This document shows, piece after piece, positions 9,004 through 16,959 of a stretch of 64,000 nucleotides of DNA. Position 1 is the first letter of the stretch. The number at the start of each line of letters is the position of its first letter. The position numbers and the translations under genes are program-made. The notes beneath the pieces were generated by a model. It saw only the letters and a list, made by a program, of their open reading frames with translations, did no database searches and was not told the origin of the DNA. The stretch is from assembly GCA_020725885.1 (NCBI GenBank), contig DYEA01000002.1, forward strand, positions 62,001 through 126,000, read 5' to 3'. Source of the DNA: Slackia sp. GTDB lineage: Bacteria; Actinomycetota; Coriobacteriia; Anaerosomatales; Anaerosomataceae.

Positions 9004-9180
9004 CTACGAGAGCTTGATCGCCTCGTTCGGGCACACCGACTCGCACGTCCCGCACTCCGTGCAGTCGTCCGGCCGGGCCAGCACAGCCACGTCCTCCAGG
9101 TCGAGCGCGCTCGTGGGGCACTCGTCCACGCAGATGCCGCACGCGGTGCACAGGTCGGGATTGACGACAGGCTTGCCCAT
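9004..9180 (-). CDS. 2[4Fe-4S] ferredoxin
   Basis: A 58-residue clostridial-type ferredoxin. Two CxxCxxCxxxC clusters (Cys11/14/17/21 and Cys40/43/46/50, each followed by Pro) fill almost the entire protein, giving two low-potential [4Fe-4S] centres for cytoplasmic electron transfer. The ATG at 9180 is preferred over a GTG 18 nt upstream because AAAGGA is well placed for it. The gene stands alone between convergent plsY and a long downstream-facing operon. The Rnf complex and other ferredoxin-dependent enzymes are plausible partners. Confidence 0.95.
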   Translation of the reverse strand: MGKPVVNPDLCTACGICVDECPTSALDLEDVAVLARPDDCTECGTCESVCPNEAIKLS

Positions 9181-9255
9181 GACGCAGTCCTTTCTCACCG
9201 TCGGACGTTCGCCGCTTCCGCGGTACGCACATGATACACCGCGCGCGGCCGGACG

Positions 9256-10821
9256 CTACCGCATCAGCGCTGCGACTTCGCACGGGTCGAAGAACGGGAA
9301 CGAAACCTCCCTGTCTGCGCGAGCCGCTGCCTCCGGACGACGCGAGCCAAGCTCTGCAAGCTCCGCCTCCATAGACTCGATCAGCGGGAGCAGAGCGGCA
9401 CGCAGGCGCTCGTTCACGTCTTGCAGCGCGGCGCTCAACGCCTTCCTGTCCGAATCTGGATCGGCGAAGCGGTCCAGCAAGGCACGCTTCTCAGCCGCCA
9501 GCGCTGCTGCCGTCTTCCGTTTCCCCTCGTCGTCGAACCTGGCTTCCGGGAGCAACCGATCGGGATTGTGTTCAGCCTCACGCAACCTGCGCCGCAACCA
9601 GGCAGCTCTCTCTTCTTCGGCCGCTCCGGCGACCGTCGGCGGCAGCATCGTCACCGACACGACCGCGTATGCCGGCGGAGAGATGCCCAGCCAGCGCTCG
9701 ATGACTGCGTCGGTGACCGCCTCGTACCTGGAACCGCCCACTCCGTGGATGAACAGGTCCGCGACGAACAGCCTTTGGAACATGGTCAGCGTCGCCGCTT
9801 TCGGCACGATCCGCAGACCCTCCGCTTCCAGCCGACTGGCTATCTCCGCCGGATCCGAGCCCGCTTCGGCAGCGCCTGCCCCCTCGATAGCGAGACGCCC
9901 AGACGCTGGTTCGTACCATGTGCGTGCGCGCCGGGCGCCCGCGATGACCCAGAAGGGCGTCTCGACTGCCCCGCCTTCTGCTGCGAGCTCCGGGAACGGG
10001 TGCGCGGAGGACCGCGTCTTGGTCCGCGCCCTGTATCTGAGCACCTCCTCATTGAAGATGTCCGCGAACCGACGCGCGTCCGCGATGACCTGGGCCGCGA
10101 ACGCGAGGAACGTCTCCGATGCGCACTGCTCGGTGAGGAACAGCTCGAGGTACTCCGTCCCAGCCGGCGCTTCGAACGCGCGGCGAGCCACGACCATCGC
10201 TTCTGCCAGGCTGCTCGTATGCCGAGCGGCCTCCTTGAGCACCACGATGAACCGCTGCGTGCGGGAACCGACATCGGGATCGGCGATCTCGGACGCGCAT
10301 GCTTCCACTGCAGCCGCGAACCGCTCCAACTGCTCCGCCGAGGGCGGCGGTGCGCACGCGTAGCACTCCTCGCGGCCGCCGCTGTGCAAGACGATCTCCC
10401 GACCGGCGCTCGGATCGCGGCGGCAGGGCGTGCGCAAGACCAGCCGGCCGACCCGGTCGCTGTCCACGACCAGGTCGATCGCGACAGCTCCCGACGCCTT
10501 CGCGTATCGGTCTGCCGCGAAGTGCTTGGCCCACACGCCCGGATGGAACAGCTGCGGCTGATGGCCCGTCATGACGATGGCGCCGGGCACGCCCGGCGGT
10601 TCACGGTACGGTATCCCCAACCGCTGGCACGCTGACGTCGCCGCGGCCAGCGCCTCCGCCCGGGCCTGGCGGCGCCGCTCGGTGAGCGGCACACCGGCGA
10701 TGGGCACCGACCATCCGGCTGCGGCGCGCTGCGTGCCTTCGATCACCGACCGCCACTCGTCGAGCGGCGGCACGACGAGCGCTTCCCCGTGCCTGTGCGG
10801 GATACGCAAGCTCCGCGGCAT
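9256..10821 (-). CDS. Uncharacterised protein, possible BshC-like cysteine ligase
   Basis: A 521-residue protein not recognised with certainty. Near residue 80 it has 'VMTGHQPQLFHPGVWAKHF', similar in position and shape to the GQQ(A/P)GL...GPLY motif of BshC, the putative cysteine ligase of bacillithiol synthesis. The C-terminal region (about residues 410-500) is Arg/Glu/Leu-rich and helical, like the BshC coiled coil. It starts 2 nt after the stop of a BshB-like deacetylase gene, which makes a thiol-cofactor role plausible. The remaining sequence shows no motif I can name. No BshA (GT4) is present in the window. It could equally be an unrelated family that travels with PIG-L deacetylases. 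Confidence 0.55.
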   Translation of the reverse strand: MPRSLRIPHRHGEALVVPPLDEWRSVIEGTQRAAAGWSVPIAGVPLTERRRQARAEALAAATSACQRLGIPYREPPGVPGAIVMTGHQPQLFHPGVWAKHFAADRYAKASGAVAIDLVVDSDRVGRLVLRTPCRRDPSAGREIVLHSGGREECYACAPPPSAEQLERFAAAVEACASEIADPDVGSRTQRFIVVLKEAARHTSSLAEAMVVARRAFEAPAGTEYLELFLTEQCASETFLAFAAQVIADARRFADIFNEEVLRYRARTKTRSSAHPFPELAAEGGAVETPFWVIAGARRARTWYEPASGRLAIEGAGAAEAGSDPAEIASRLEAEGLRIVPKAATLTMFQRLFVADLFIHGVGGSRYEAVTDAVIERWLGISPPAYAVVSVTMLPPTVAGAAEEERAAWLRRRLREAEHNPDRLLPEARFDDEGKRKTAAALAAEKRALLDRFADPDSDRKALSAALQDVNERLRAALLPLIESMEAELAELGSRRPEAAARADREVSFPFFDPCEVAALMR

Positions 10822-10823
10822 CC

Positions 10824-11510
10824 TCACACCAACGAATCCAACGACCGCACCCCGACGACCTCCGTGGCGAAGAACGGCTCGCCAGCGCACGACCCGACGA
10901 GCGAGCCCCAGTAGCGGGTCTGGAGCTCGACGCGTTGGAGGACGCCCGCGTTCGCCTCGTTGTCCACGAACTGCGACCGGTAGGCGCGCAGCGCATCCAT
11001 TTTCGCGCGCAGCGCCTCCTCGGACGCTGGCACGACGAACGACGGCACCAGGGCTGACGCCTCGTGGATGGCGGCGTACCGATACACCCTCCGCGGATAG
11101 TGGGGAGCACCCGGGATGTCCGTCTTGCTCAGCTTCGCGTAGAAGCGCCCGCCCAGCACGATCGCGGCCGCAGCGACGTGATCCGGGTGCGCGTCCTGCG
11201 CATACGGACCCACGACGATCCGCGGGCGGAGCTCGCGAAGCACCGCCGCGAGCGCTTTGCGCGCTTCGAGGGTGTCGGCAAGCTCCCGATTCGGCAGGTC
11301 CAGCGTGATGCGCCGCACGCCGAGCGCCGCGGCAGCCTCGGCCGCTTCTGCCCGTCTCCGGTCCGGCGACCCGTACGGGGTCGGCTCGCCGTCAGTCAGG
11401 TCCACGATGACGACCTCCAACCCCTCAGATGCCATCTGGAACGCAGCGGCCCCCATCCCGATCTCGACGTCGTCGGGATGCGCTCCGACGCACACCACGT
11501 CAGCCGGCAC
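10824..11510 (-). CDS. PIG-L/LmbE-family deacetylase, BshB1-like
   Basis: A 228-residue zinc-dependent N-acetyl sugar deacetylase. The zinc motif 'GAHPDDVEIGMGA' is at the N-terminus and the second metal/catalytic region 'QDAHPDHVAAA' near residue 110. The phrase 'DLTDGEPTPYGSPDRRRAEA' and the overall length match the BshB1 branch (deacetylation of GlcNAc-malate in bacillithiol synthesis), although MshB/Mca-type or other deacetylases share these motifs. The start is GTG at 11510 with GGGGAG upstream. It overlaps the glycosyltransferase gene by 11 nt and lies 2 nt before the possible BshC-like gene, so the three are probably one transcript. Confidence 0.85.
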   Translation of the reverse strand: MPADVVCVGAHPDDVEIGMGAAAFQMASEGLEVVIVDLTDGEPTPYGSPDRRRAEAAEAAAALGVRRITLDLPNRELADTLEARKALAAVLRELRPRIVVGPYAQDAHPDHVAAAAIVLGGRFYAKLSKTDIPGAPHYPRRVYRYAAIHEASALVPSFVVPASEEALRAKMDALRAYRSQFVDNEANAGVLQRVELQTRYWGSLVGSCAGEPFFATEVVGVRSLDSLV

Positions 11511-12228
11511 AGGACTCCCCTCCCGGTGCTTCAGACGCGGCCCTGCGGAGCGATCGCTCCCACACGGTCAGGTAGTAGGCCAGGCGCTTCTCGGGGTCGT
11601 CGAGATCCGCTCCGAAGCTTCGGTCGTGGTCGTGGTAGATGCGCTCCACCGCGATCTCCCGCACACGAAGTCCGCACCGCCACGCCTCGGCCCACAGCTC
11701 CAGCGGCAACGCGTACCCGTCCTCTGTGAGCTCCAGCCGGCGCAGGGCGTCGGCGCGATACGCCTTGAAGCCGCAGAACGCATCGGTTATTCCCCAACCC
11801 GTGACCTCGTTGATCGCCCGCGTGACAGCCGCGTTGACGCGCACCCGCTCGCTCGGCGCTGCGCCCACCGCCCGACTCCCGGGAAGGTACCTGCTGCCAG
11901 ACGCTATGTCGCAATCCTCGAGCGAGTCCAAGAACGACGGTATGTGCGCCGGCTCGTGCTGACCGTCGCAGTCCATCGTGACGATGCGCTCGACGCCGGC
12001 AGCGAACGCCGCCTCGAATCCGTCGATCAGCGAACGCCCGTATCCACGATTCTCGTCGTGGCAGAGCACGAGGACGTCGCGAAACCCGCGCAGCACTTCC
12101 GACGTCCTATCGGTCGACCCGTCGTCTACGACGACGATCGTCCCGTCGAACACGCCGCGGACCGCCTCCAGGACCGACGCGACCGTAGGCGCCTCGTTGT
12201 ACACGGGGAGCACGACCGCGTCACGCAC
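11500..12228 (-). CDS. Family 2 glycosyltransferase (polyprenol-phosphate sugar synthase type)
   Basis: A cytoplasmic GT-A fold glycosyltransferase of about 242 residues. It begins 'LPVYNEAPTVASVL', then 'VVDDGSTDRT' and the metal-binding 'MDCDGQHEP', followed by 'TDAFCGFKAYR', as in dolichyl/undecaprenyl-phosphate mannose or glucose synthases. No C-terminal membrane segments are visible. GTG 12228 is chosen (AGAGG upstream); GTG 12237 is an alternative. It overlaps OsmC upstream and the deacetylase downstream, indicating coupled translation. The acceptor lipid or sugar is unknown. Confidence 0.85.
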   Translation of the reverse strand: MRDAVVLPVYNEAPTVASVLEAVRGVFDGTIVVVDDGSTDRTSEVLRGFRDVLVLCHDENRGYGRSLIDGFEAAFAAGVERIVTMDCDGQHEPAHIPSFLDSLEDCDIASGSRYLPGSRAVGAAPSERVRVNAAVTRAINEVTGWGITDAFCGFKAYRADALRRLELTEDGYALPLELWAEAWRCGLRVREIAVERIYHDHDRSFGADLDDPEKRLAYYLTVWERSLRRAASEAPGGESCAG

Positions 12229-12691
12229 CCGCTGCACCTCTCCGCTCGACGTTCGGCGTGCCTGCGGGCGCCGCTTCTCGGACCTCGAAAGAGGTCTCCA
12301 CGCGCACCTGGGGGCCAAGCATGCCGCCGACCGAGCAGTACTTCTCTTCAGAAAGCTGGATGGCGCGCTCGACCGCCGCTGGCGAGACGCCGTAGCCCGT
12401 CACGACGAAGTGCAACCGTACCCGCACGTAGATCTTCGGGTACTCGTCCTCGCGCTGGACGCCTTCGACCGCGATCTCGAGCCCGCGCACGTCTTGCCGC
12501 TTCTTCTCGAGGATCGAGATCACGTCCATGCCCGTGCATCCGGCAAGCCCGCACAAGAAGACCTGCAACGGACGCATCCCTGCGCCCTCGCCTGCGTACG
12601 CTGGCCGGGCGTCCATCACCACCGCGTGGCCTTCAGGATCCCAGCCGACGAACTGCCGGTTCGCCGTCCAGCGAACGGTCACTGTGTCCAT
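12221..12691 (-). CDS. OsmC-family protein
   Basis: A 156-residue member of the OsmC/Ohr superfamily, whose members reduce organic hydroperoxides with two conserved cysteines. Cys52 in 'GLAGCTGMDV' and Cys119 in 'EEKYCSVGG' occupy the expected places. Ohr/OsmC peroxidases and the YhfA-like branch of unknown function cannot be separated on this evidence. The ATG at 12691 has GGAGG seven nt upstream. The gene opens a run with the glycosyltransferase and the deacetylase; if those make a low-molecular-weight thiol, an OsmC peroxidase would fit. Confidence 0.88.
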   Translation of the reverse strand: MDTVTVRWTANRQFVGWDPEGHAVVMDARPAYAGEGAGMRPLQVFLCGLAGCTGMDVISILEKKRQDVRGLEIAVEGVQREDEYPKIYVRVRLHFVVTGYGVSPAAVERAIQLSEEKYCSVGGMLGPQVRVETSFEVREAAPAGTPNVERRGAAGA

Positions 12692-12750
12692 GGCGCACCT
12701 CCGACGAGTCCGGGTCGTGCAGTGAGGATACCCTTACGCGCCGGATGAGG

Positions 12751-14427
12751 TCACATCTTGCGACCGAGCATCTGCGCCAGCTCGCGCGGCTCCTGCGCCT
12801 TGCTCATCGCCTCTTCGTACGTCACCTTGCCAGCTTGGACGAGCGCCTTCAGGTGCTGGTCGAGGGTCTGCATGCCCAGCTGCGCGCCGCCCTGGATGAT
12901 GGTCATCATCTGGTGCGTCTTGCCCTCGCGGATCAGGTTGCTGATGGCCGGGATGCCCAGCATGATCTCCATCGCGAGCACGCGGCTCCTCCCGTCGGCG
13001 GAGCGCAGCAGCACTTGGGACAAGACGCCTTCGAGCGTGCCGGAGAGCTGCATGCGGACTTGCTGCTGCTGATGCGGCGGGAACACGTCGATGATGCGGT
13101 CGACGGTGGCAGGTCCGCCCGTCGTGTGCAAAGTCGCGAGAACCAGGTGACCCGTCTCGGCCGCGGTGATCGCCGCGGAGATGGTCTCCAGGTCACGCAT
13201 CTCGCCGACGAGGATCACGTCGGGGTCCTGGCGCAGCACGCGCTTGAGCGCAGCCGCGAACGAGTGGGTGTCCTCTCCGATCTCGCGCTGGTTGACGTAC
13301 GCCTTCTTGTTCCGGTGCACGAACTCGATCGGGTCCTCGAGCGTGATGATGTGCACGCGGCGCGTCTCGTTGATGTGGTCGATCATCGCGGCGAGCGTCG
13401 TCGACTTTCCGGAGCCGGTCGGTCCGGTGACCAGCACAAGGCCGCGCGGCCGTTCCGCGAGGAACTTGCACACCCGCGGAAGCCCGAGCGAGTCCAGCGT
13501 CGGGATGGTCAGCGGGATCACGCGGAACACGGCGCCCATCGATCCGCGCTGCTGGAACACGTTGGCACGGAACCGGGACAGCCCCGGGATGCTGTATGCG
13601 AAGTCGAGCTCGAGCTCTGTCTCGAAGCGCTTGCGCTGCTCTTCCGACAGCAGGCTCAGGATCATCGCCTGCGTCTCGCGAGGCGACAGGGACTTGTATC
13701 CTTCAGCCGGGACGATCTCGCCGCGCACACGGATGCCGGGAGGGCTTCCCACGGTGATGTGGAGGTCGGACCCGCCCATGTCGAGCATCATCCGCAGCAA
13801 GTCGTCCACGTGGGGGATGTCGCTGCCAGGCGCGGCCGGGGCAGCCTCGACCTGGACCGCAGGGGTGCCCTGAGCCGGAGCTGCCTGCGGCGCGCCGTAC
13901 GCGGCGACGAACGGCGAGTCCTCAGGCAACGGTTGCGGGGCACCGTACCCAGAGAGCTGCTCGGCCGCAGGCTGAGCTGCCGGCGCTTCTCCCGTCGCGG
14001 CCGAAGGCGCGCTCTCTGTCCCCGCGCTGACGCCGGCCGCCTGCCCGCCTGCTCCAGATGCCAGCGAGAAGACCTTCTGCACGAGCGTCGCAGCGTCCAC
14101 GCTCGACGGCAAGTGAGCGGCCGCGCCGACCTGGCGCGCACGCAGAGCGGTGGCCTCGGTCGGGCTCTTCACGACGATCACGACGGGGATGTCAGCGAGC
14201 TCGTCGTCGGCCTTGAGCTCCTGGGTCATCGTGAACCCGTCCATGCCGGGCAGATCGCCGTCTGCGACGATCACCGAGGGCCGCTGCTGCTTGGCTACAG
14301 CCAGAGCGCGCATGGCCGACGGAAGAGACCTGACCGCTGCGTCCGGCATCACGGCCTTGACGGCAGTCTCCAGACGCTCGGCGAACCCGGGATCGTCGTG
14401 CACCACGAGGATGGTCGTCTCGCTCAC
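12751..14427 (-). CDS. pilT: PilT-like retraction ATPase with N-terminal receiver-like domain
   Basis: A 558-residue fusion. Residues about 5-120 resemble a two-component receiver: acidic 'VVHDDPGF' and phospho-Asp region 'VIVADGDLPGMDG', but the conserved Lys is missing ('GAAAHLPSS' where xYLxKPF is usual). An Ala/Pro/Gln-rich linker follows to about residue 205. The rest is a PilT-type secretion ATPase with Walker A 'GPTGSGKST', the His-rich 'TLHTT', Walker B 'VILVGEMRD' and 'FPPHQQQQVR'. PilT depolymerises type IV pili, driving retraction. The start GTG 14427 has AGGAAGGA upstream. No pilin genes lie nearby. Confidence 0.9.
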   Translation of the reverse strand: MSETTILVVHDDPGFAERLETAVKAVMPDAAVRSLPSAMRALAVAKQQRPSVIVADGDLPGMDGFTMTQELKADDELADIPVVIVVKSPTEATALRARQVGAAAHLPSSVDAATLVQKVFSLASGAGGQAAGVSAGTESAPSAATGEAPAAQPAAEQLSGYGAPQPLPEDSPFVAAYGAPQAAPAQGTPAVQVEAAPAAPGSDIPHVDDLLRMMLDMGGSDLHITVGSPPGIRVRGEIVPAEGYKSLSPRETQAMILSLLSEEQRKRFETELELDFAYSIPGLSRFRANVFQQRGSMGAVFRVIPLTIPTLDSLGLPRVCKFLAERPRGLVLVTGPTGSGKSTTLAAMIDHINETRRVHIITLEDPIEFVHRNKKAYVNQREIGEDTHSFAAALKRVLRQDPDVILVGEMRDLETISAAITAAETGHLVLATLHTTGGPATVDRIIDVFPPHQQQQVRMQLSGTLEGVLSQVLLRSADGRSRVLAMEIMLGIPAISNLIREGKTHQMMTIIQGGAQLGMQTLDQHLKALVQAGKVTYEEAMSKAQEPRELAQMLGRKM

Positions 14428-14573
14428 GCTCTCATTCCTTCCTGGCCGGATGAGCCTGACAGGCACTGCCGGTGTATCGGCACCGCTACGCCGGTGCTGT
14501 AGCCCTCCGTCCCTTGCCAAGCACGCTCGCGCGGCGCACAGGTATCATGTACCGGTCACGGGAAGGGACGTGC

Positions 14574-15860
14574 GTGCGGCTTTCCATCGAGAGACTAGCA
14601 TACGGCGGGGACGGCGTGGCTACCGGGCCCGATGGACGCGTCGCGTTCGTCCGGGGCGGATGTCCCGGCGACCTGGTCGACGCCGAAGTCTACGAGGAGC
14701 ATGCCCGGTTCGTCCGCGCACGGATCCTCGAGGTGGTCCAGCCATCTCCCTGGCGCGTCACCCCGCCGTGCGAGCACTTCGGGACGTGCGGCGGTTGCCA
14801 GTGGCAGCACGTCGCCTACCCGCAACAGCTCGAATGGAAGCGGCGCTCTGTCGCCGACGCGCTGGCGCGGATCGGCGCACTAGAAGCCGCCGTCGACGAG
14901 ACCGTCGCTTCGCCGCTTGAGTACGGCTACCGCAACAAGGTGGAGCTCCTGCCCCAGCCCGGATCCCCGACGTGCGCTCTCGGATTCGCGCGCGCCGGCT
15001 CCTCCGAGGTGGTCGCGGTACAACGCTGCCTGCTGCTCCCTGAGAAGCGCTCCGGCCTGCCCCGCGCGGCGGCAGGAGCGCTCGGGTTCGTCCTCAAGCG
15101 TTCGCAAACGCCCGTCACGCGCGTCGTCATCCGCTGCGCGCGCGACGGCGAGACAGAAGTCGACGTGTGGACCCCACCAGGACCGTTCCCCCGGACGCTC
15201 GCCGCCAAGGCGCTCGTCGACGCCACAGGAGCCCGCACGGTCACTCGGGTCGTGGTGCGGGGGCCTGCCTCCGCCCGCGACGTGCGCAAGGTCGAGGTCC
15301 TGACCGGACCCGGAGCCTGGAAAGAGCTGCTCGACGGCGACCGCTACCTGGTTTCAGCGCCATCCTTCTTCCAAGTCAACACTGCAGCTGCCGCCGAGCT
15401 CCGTCGTCTCGTGGCGCGCGCCGTCCAAGAGGCGGACCCAGACCACGTCGTGGACGCGTACGCAGGCGTCGGCACGCTGACGTTGCCGCTTGCACGCGTC
15501 GCGCGAACGACAGCGATCGAGTCTTCGGCGTCTGCGCTGGCCGATCTTCGCCGGAACCTCGCCCACGCTCGCCTGGATGCGGACGTTCTCCCCGGAGACG
15601 CTGAACACGCGCTCAACAACGCGGACCGGGCCGACGTCGTAGTCGTGGATCCTCCACGCGCGGGGCTGTCACGGGCAGCCCTCGACGCAGTCGTCGCCAC
15701 TGCCGCGACCCGGCTCGTCTACGTCTCCTGCGATCCCGCCACGCTCGCGCGCGACGCGAGGATCTTGTGCGACGCAGGGTTCAGAGCCCTGAACGTGACC
15801 CCGGTCGACCTGTTCCCGCAGACCTACCACGTCGAGACGGTCGCTGTGTTCGACCGCTAG
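14574..15860 (+). CDS. TrmA/RumA-family 5-methyluridine RNA methyltransferase
   Basis: A 428-residue SAM-dependent RNA methyltransferase that makes 5-methyluridine. An N-terminal TRAM-like domain ('IERLAYGGDGVA') is followed by an iron-sulfur motif, 'CEHFGTCGGCQWQH' plus a later Cys, typical of RumA/RlmD, then the SAM site 'VVDAYAGVGTLTLPLA' and the catalytic Cys in 'YVSCDPATLARDA'. The substrate (23S rRNA or tRNA) cannot be decided from sequence alone. GTG 14574 has AAGGGA upstream; an ATG 27 nt earlier is the alternative. The 3' end overlaps the convergent cytochrome b5-domain gene by 4 nt. Confidence 0.92.
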   Translation: MRLSIERLAYGGDGVATGPDGRVAFVRGGCPGDLVDAEVYEEHARFVRARILEVVQPSPWRVTPPCEHFGTCGGCQWQHVAYPQQLEWKRRSVADALARIGALEAAVDETVASPLEYGYRNKVELLPQPGSPTCALGFARAGSSEVVAVQRCLLLPEKRSGLPRAAAGALGFVLKRSQTPVTRVVIRCARDGETEVDVWTPPGPFPRTLAAKALVDATGARTVTRVVVRGPASARDVRKVEVLTGPGAWKELLDGDRYLVSAPSFFQVNTAAAAELRRLVARAVQEADPDHVVDAYAGVGTLTLPLARVARTTAIESSASALADLRRNLAHARLDADVLPGDAEHALNNADRADVVVVDPPRAGLSRAALDAVVATAATRLVYVSCDPATLARDARILCDAGFRALNVTPVDLFPQTYHVETVAVFDR

Positions 15861-16084
15861 ACGATCCTCCCAACCTCGGGGAAGTCGAGGATGTGCTCGT
15901 CATGCGGCGCGTCCTCGTGCGCGTCGGTCAAGTCCTGTCCGGCGAAGTGCATGCCTTCGTGGTCGCCGTCGGCCCACATCGCGCTCTCGGTGACGTCGTA
16001 CACGATGCCCTTGTAGGCCACGTAGGCGGGACGGCCGTCCTTCCCGTCGTAGGACTTCAACTCCTCAAGGGTGAACTCCTTCAT
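15857..16084 (-). CDS. Small cytochrome b5-like heme/steroid-binding domain protein
   Basis: A 75-residue single-domain protein. 'FTLEELKSYDGKDGRPAYVA' and 'YKGIVYDVTESAMW' match the start of cytochrome b5-like heme/steroid-binding domains, and several His follow (HEGMH, DAHEDAPHDEH). Stand-alone proteins of this size occur in anaerobes and may bind heme; the ligand and partner are unknown. No signal peptide is seen. It lies 67 nt downstream of the Crp-type regulator on the same strand and may be cotranscribed with it. Confidence 0.85.
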   Translation of the reverse strand: MKEFTLEELKSYDGKDGRPAYVAYKGIVYDVTESAMWADGDHEGMHFAGQDLTDAHEDAPHDEHILDFPEVGRIV

Positions 16085-16151
16085 GCGGTCCTCCTCGTCC
16101 GGATACGGTCACACGGTTCTTTCCCCACCGCCTGCCGTACGCCGCGCCCGG

Positions 16152-16853
16152 CTACTCGAGTTCGTCGGCCTGCGACTCCAGACGGGACTTCATACCGATC
16201 AGATCGACCACGATCTTCCGGCCCTTCGTCCGCACAAGACCCTCGCGCGCAAGAGCGGAGATGGCGCGGCTCGCGGTCTCGCGAGACGTCCCGGCGAGCG
16301 ACGCGATCTCCGCGTGCGTGAAGCCCTCGATGACCGGAACGCCAAGCGACTCGTAGGACGCGGTCGCGATGTTGAGCACCACTCGCATCACGCGGTGGTA
16401 CGCGTCGTGGAACACCACGTCCTCGAGACGCGCGATGAGCCCGCGAACCCGCCGGGACAGCGTCGCGATCAGCGTCACCGCGAGCTTCGGCTGGATCTGC
16501 ACTGCCGCAGCCAGATCCCGCCCGTCGAGCATGAGCACCTCGACGTCGGTGACCGCTACCACGTCCGCCGACCGGGGCTCCGCGTCGACGACGCTCATCT
16601 CGCCGAAGTGCGCTGGTGCTTCAAGGTAATCAAGCACGAGCTCTTTGCCTTGCACCGACGCGATGGCCACCTTGACGCGTCCGGAGGTGAGGAGGTACAT
16701 CGCGGTGCCTGGCTGGTCCTGCGAGATGATGTGCGAGCCCTTCGAGAACCTTCGGTAGACGAGCAGCCGCGAGAGCCGCACGAGATCCTCGTCCGGCAAC
16801 CCCGCGAACGCGGGGAACGCCCGGATCCGGGCGAGCGACGACTCCTCTGGCAC
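16152..16853 (-). CDS. Crp/Fnr-family transcriptional regulator
   Basis: A 233-residue regulator with an N-terminal cyclic-nucleotide-binding-type beta-roll (residues about 10-130) and a C-terminal winged helix whose recognition region reads 'THAEIASLAGTSRETASRAI'. The protein contains no cysteine, so it cannot carry an FNR-type iron-sulfur sensor; the effector is unknown. The start is GTG 16853 behind GAGGTGGG. Neighbours are the cytochrome b5-domain gene downstream and, upstream beyond a terminator, the large FAD/Fe-S oxidoreductase gene. Its targets cannot be assigned. Confidence 0.9.
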   Translation of the reverse strand: MPEESSLARIRAFPAFAGLPDEDLVRLSRLLVYRRFSKGSHIISQDQPGTAMYLLTSGRVKVAIASVQGKELVLDYLEAPAHFGEMSVVDAEPRSADVVAVTDVEVLMLDGRDLAAAVQIQPKLAVTLIATLSRRVRGLIARLEDVVFHDAYHRVMRVVLNIATASYESLGVPVIEGFTHAEIASLAGTSRETASRAISALAREGLVRTKGRKIVVDLIGMKSRLESQADELE

Positions 16854-16906
16854 CGATGCCCACCTCGCTTCCTGTTCGTCCGTGGCCGTTCGGCACTAGT
16901 GAAACA

Positions 16907-16942
16907 CGAAGGGCGCCGGATGTCACAGCCCGGCGCCCTTCG
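16907..16942 (-). terminator. Terminator of the FAD/Fe-S oxidoreductase gene
   Basis: A perfect 13-bp stem (CGAAGGGCGCCGG with its complement) lies 18 nt beyond the stop at 16960 and ends in TTCG bases on the minus strand. It separates this gene from the Crp-type regulator. Confidence 0.75.
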
Positions 16943-16959
16943 CTGACCGCGACTGCCGT

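Noticed and set aside
11257-14502. Plus-strand frame of over 1000 codons opposite the deacetylase, glycosyltransferase, OsmC and PilT genes
   Set aside because: No recognisable domain, antisense to four well-supported genes; a high-GC codon-structure artefact.
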